Shown: positions 33,711-36,485 of the stretch, piece by piece
How the letters are laid out: each line of letters begins with the position of its first letter
How positions within the stretch are numbered: the stretch's first letter is position 1
From: Paramacrobiotus metropolitanus
Taxonomy: Eukaryota > Tardigrada > Eutardigrada > Parachela > Macrobiotidae
Reading direction: 5' to 3'
Assembly (NCBI RefSeq): GCF_019649055.1
Contig: NW_026570587.1
Coordinates: 1-36,485 of the forward strand
Length of the DNA: 36,485 nucleotides
The notes under the pieces: model-generated
Told to the model about the DNA's origin: nothing
What the model saw: only the letters and a program-made list of their open reading frames with translations
Database searches by the model: none
Translations under genes and position numbers: made by a program

Positions 33711-34743
33711 TTATGCGTCATTCTGTCCAGCCTGATGAGCCGCCTTGTCCAGTACATCCGGTGGGACTGTACTGGACTTGTCCGATACGTCCGGTAGGAC
33801 CGTATTGGACTTCTGCTTTTTGCCCTTTGAGACTTTCTCTGATTTTTCCCGTCCTGTAGTTATGCGGGTGAGCAAGTCTTTTTCCGCCTCATCTTCAGCA
33901 ACTACGTCCTCTTCCAGGACTTGCTGGGCCGTAAGGGTTGCCTTAGGCTTCTTGGGCGTCTTTGGTTTCTTGGGCTTTTCCTTGGGCGCCGGAGCCACCT
34001 TTGGCCCTTCGGTCGCCGCTGGCTTGTCCGTAGCGGATGTTCCTTTTTCTGGTTCCGCCGGGGCCAAAGTCGGGTCAATAGCGGCCAATGGCTGGTTTTG
34101 AAGTTTTTGAAGCGCCGGTGTCTCGAAATCCGGTTTGGCCTTTCGAGGTCGGCCTGGGCCACGCTTTACTGGTGGCTCTGGGTCTGATGTCTTTGAGTCA
34201 GGTGGGCCATAGCCAGGATCTGCAAAGTCTTTTGTTGCTCCGCCACAAGTTTCTTGGACGGGCCCTTTCCGGGCTTCTGCTTTTTGAGCAGCGTCTCAAG
34301 TTTGCTCTGGGCATGTGGGAGCTCTACATCTTGTCCCCGCTCTGCCTTATTGTTGCACCTTCCTGACTCTGTACCTTCCGGTTCGGCGTCGCCGCTCTTC
34401 TTCTTGGATGAGCGTGTTATTCTGCGACTCGGGCCGTCCGGGTTAAGGTATGGCTTAAGGCGATCGACACATACGGTGTGTTCTACACCGGTGTCCCGCT
34501 CTCGGATCCAGTAAGTATTCGGCTTAGGTATGCCAATGATGGTGTAGACGCCTTCGAACTTGTTTGGATTAGTCGGGTCGTCCACCATGTTCTTTAGGGT
34601 GACCAAGTCCCGTTTCTTGAACTCGGCCTGCGACTTCTTTTGTTGTAGATGGCCGCATCCCTTAGGAACCCTTCTTCGATCCGCGTTTTGGCAATTTCAT
34701 GCGCCCGGTTCAGGCGCTGCTGCATCCTCTGACGTAACGTTCG
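33711..34743 (-). pseudogene. Pol C-terminal part: SH3-like module and basic Pro/Lys-rich tail, broken
   Basis: Follows the integrase core. At about 34610-34430 lies a small beta-rich module (FEGVYTIIGIPKPNTYWIRE...TVCVDRLKPYLNP), the place and style of the Ty3/gypsy integrase C-terminal domain, which binds DNA ends. A basic, repetitive tail follows (SKKKSGDAEPEG; PKEKPKKPKTPKKPK), ending at the stop at 33711. The frame changes at about 34160 and again near 34090. It may be the natural Pol tail or a separate small protein. Confidence 0.5.
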
Positions 34744-35550
34744 TTAGTCGTAAAAGTTTCTGGGACGTTGGTCCCAGCGAGGACGTCTTGCGGTATCGTC
34801 ATTTCTCGTCCAAACAGCATGTGGTATGGCGAGAATCCAGTGGTTGCGTGAACGGCACGGTTCATGCCCGAGATCACGTACGGTAGGCCCGGTGCCAACG
34901 ATGTTCGTCGCCGGCGCCGCCAAAGTTTCGATTCCGTCCCAGATGGTTTGCATCTGGCGTTCGACTTGGCCTTGGCCCTCCGGATGATAAGCGGATCCGA
35001 AGGTCTGCTCAATGCCGAAGATTTTCGCCACTTTGGCGAAAGATTTTGCCGTGAAATGCGTGCCCCGGTCGGAGTGCATTGTATGTGGCATGCCGTACTT
35101 TAGTACGACTTCTTCGACAAAGAACTTCTCAAATTCCTTGGCCGAGTTTGTCTTGGTCGGCCGAGCTATGGTGAACTTCGTCATTTGATCGACCACCACA
35201 GCAATGTACCGGTATTTCTTTGTTTGTGTTACCGGTAGAGGTCCTTTGAAGTCGGCGAAGACGCGGTACCATGGCGCAATAGCTTCAGTCGGCTGCAGCA
35301 TACCGTAGGTAGCTCGCCGCGGTATTTTGCCGAAAATGCACGTCTGACATCGGTCGATGTAGTCGTGTATGTCGCAGCTCATGCGGTCCCAGTAGTACCG
35401 GAGTTTGGCTGCTTCAATGGTCTTGCGGTATCCAAAATGGTTCCCTGTTTTTCCGTCATGGAGGGACTGGATAATGTTTTTCCGCATGAACAGAGGGACA
35501 ACGAACCTCCTTTCGAGTTTCGCATTGATGTCGGTGAGTCGGTAGAGCAC
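34744..35550 (-). pseudogene. Ty3/gypsy-type integrase (zinc-binding and catalytic core)
   Basis: A 268-residue open stretch. The zinc-binding HHCC set is H31, H38, C68 and C71 (HDGKTGNHFG; CQTC). The catalytic triad is D100 (FADFKGP), D161 (SDRGTHF) and E197 (EGQGQVERQ), a D-D-35-E spacing exactly as in retroviral-type integrases. All catalytic residues are intact. After ERQ the sensible protein moves to another frame near 34960, where the family pattern continues (GFSPYHMLFGREMTIPQD, 34870-34790), so the gene is broken in this copy. Its role would be insertion of element cDNA into host chromosomes. Confidence 0.85.
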
Positions 35551-36485
35551 ACCTTGTCCATCTGGTAATGTTCAGGTAGTTTGACCTCTTGTCCAGTTCG
35601 CTTTGATGTTCCAACTCATGATTTTCTTGGCCAGAGTTGATCACGGTGTTGCATCCGTCGCAGTTCTTGCGCGGTGCGGTCCGTGACTTTTTCGACACGG
35701 TGGGACTTCGGGCTCTGGCTCTCCCGGTGCGGGCGCCGGTACATTGATGACCCGTATGTCCGCCGTGCTGAATTGATCCCAATCTGTAATTGCGTTGCAA
35801 TCGGGAAGGAGAGGCTTATCCCATTCGGTTGCGGGTCCTCGTCCGTGACTTGCAGCCTGCGCACCTTTATGATGCGTGCTGGAATCTCGTCCTTGTAACC
35901 TCGTTTGGGACTTGGTCCAACTCTTCATGTGGACCTTTGTCGTCGTCCCGTTCGAGTGGCCATCTGACAATGCGTCGTTGTCACAGAATGTGCCTGGCTT
36001 GTACTCAATGGTGATGTCCCTTCCTGTAAGGCGAGGGCCCATCGAGTAAGACGAGGATTGATGCCGGCCGGTTAGACTCGCATCTGAGCAGATTGGTTAG
36101 GCTCTGTGGTCCGTCCTACGGTAAATGGTCCGTGGTCGATGTAGTGTTTGAATTTTTGACGGCCCACACTACGGCTAAGCATTCCATTCGGTTACGCCGT
36201 AGTTCTTCTCAGCTCCATGTAGGACGCGGCTTGCGTAGGCAATTGGCCTCGAGTCCTGGCTGAGTATGGCCCGATGCCAGCGCCACTTGCATCACATCTG
36301 ATGGTCTGTTTAGTTGCATCGAATTTGGCCAATATTGGGGCTTCCGTTAGCTCTTTAATTTCGTTGAACTCAGCGGTGTGGGTATCGGTCCAGTCGTTTT
36401 CACTGAACTCCTTCCGCAGGAGTTCATACATCTTGAAGTCTTCTGGGCGTAGCCCAGAATAAACTTCCGGTAGTAGTTAGCGAGT
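35551..36485 (-). pseudogene. Ty3/gypsy RNase H and connection to integrase, frameshifted, cut by window edge
   Basis: RNase H motifs appear in minus-strand frames: FNEIKELTEAPILAKFDATK, then CDASGAGIG (about 36300), and further on an EYKPG...DNDALS piece (about 36000), which is the usual end of the RNase H/tether region. At least three single-base breaks lie in short homopolymers (near 36270, 36177 and 36153-36157), so no continuous frame remains. The reverse transcriptase should begin immediately right of the window. The function would be degradation of the RNA strand in RNA-DNA hybrids during reverse transcription. Confidence 0.75.

Larger units (their letters stand above)
21060..36485 (-). 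mobile_element. Large Ty3/gypsy-like LTR retroelement with extra coding blocks, 3' part
   Basis: On the minus strand: RNase H and integrase (36485-34744), a Pol C-terminal tail (to about 33711), block P1 (33470-25903), block P2 (25787-23761) and a 2.7-kb LTR-like non-coding region ending near 21060-21080 in intron 6 of gene C. The RT domain, any Gag and the 5' LTR would lie outside to the right, so the full element exceeds 15 kb. Base composition changes abruptly at its left border. No second LTR is visible, so the LTR limits and target-site duplication cannot be fixed. The domain order RNase H then integrase followed by an SH3-like module is that of Ty3/gypsy, not BEL/Pao or Copia. Confidence 0.72.

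Noticed and set aside
1-36485. CRISPR arrays, bacterial operons, rRNA and tRNA genes
   Set aside because: Repeats have no regular unique spacers, the genes are spliced and eukaryotic, and no tRNA-like A/B-box or cloverleaf was found in reading both strands.

Overview
The window is eukaryotic, almost certainly metazoan. Its host genes are broken into many small exons with GT-AG introns of tens to a few hundred bases, and it is rich in transposons. The receptor-like family and the repertoire of elements fit a tardigrade, which is my best guess; nothing here proves it and no database was searched.

Host layer, all on the minus strand. Three tandem paralogues of an ANF-receptor-type extracellular ligand-binding protein are present. 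Gene A (1-438) is the cut-off 5' end of a copy broken by a 10-bp duplication. Gene B (675-4635) is complete: I can place 13 exons whose phases agree and which sum to 1542 nt, or 513 residues. It has a signal peptide and ligand-binding domain but no visible membrane segment, kinase or cyclase. Gene C is the same gene blown apart by insertions. Its last two exons lie at 4824-5272 and its exons 7-11 at 19739-21035, with matching splice phase across a 14.5-kb intron, whereas the same intron in gene B is 236 bp.

Contents of that giant intron. From left to right it holds a three-exon F-box-like gene (5919-8202, minus), an array of short hairpin repeats (about 9249-9420), a GC-rich decayed Gag-like segment (about 9530-13270, minus) and a foldback repeat (13379-14195). 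An apparently complete 4.6-kb DNA transposon of the KDZ (Kyakuja-Dileera-Zisupton) type follows at 14312-18920, inserted into another hairpin repeat. It has 23-bp terminal inverted repeats, an 8-bp target-site duplication, a multi-exon transposase with a visible D-D-E set, and subterminal arrays built strictly from 10-bp units.

Right part. From about 21.06 kb to the window edge lies a very large minus-strand Ty3/gypsy-like LTR element inserted in the intron upstream of gene C exon 7. Reading in its own direction (right to left): RNase H and integrase (the reverse transcriptase lies outside), the Pol C-terminal tail, then two non-standard coding blocks where an env might sit. P1 (33470-25903) is a long Pro/Ser/Arg-rich protein with helical-hairpin modules, about four winged-helix-like modules and a C-terminal SV40-like nuclear localisation signal. 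P2 (25787-23761) has a Cys/His-rich N-terminus. A long repeat-rich LTR-like non-coding region ends in gene C. Open frames in pol, P1 and P2 are interrupted at many points by single-base changes, mostly of the missing-base type. The copy is therefore either freshly decayed or carries assembly indels.
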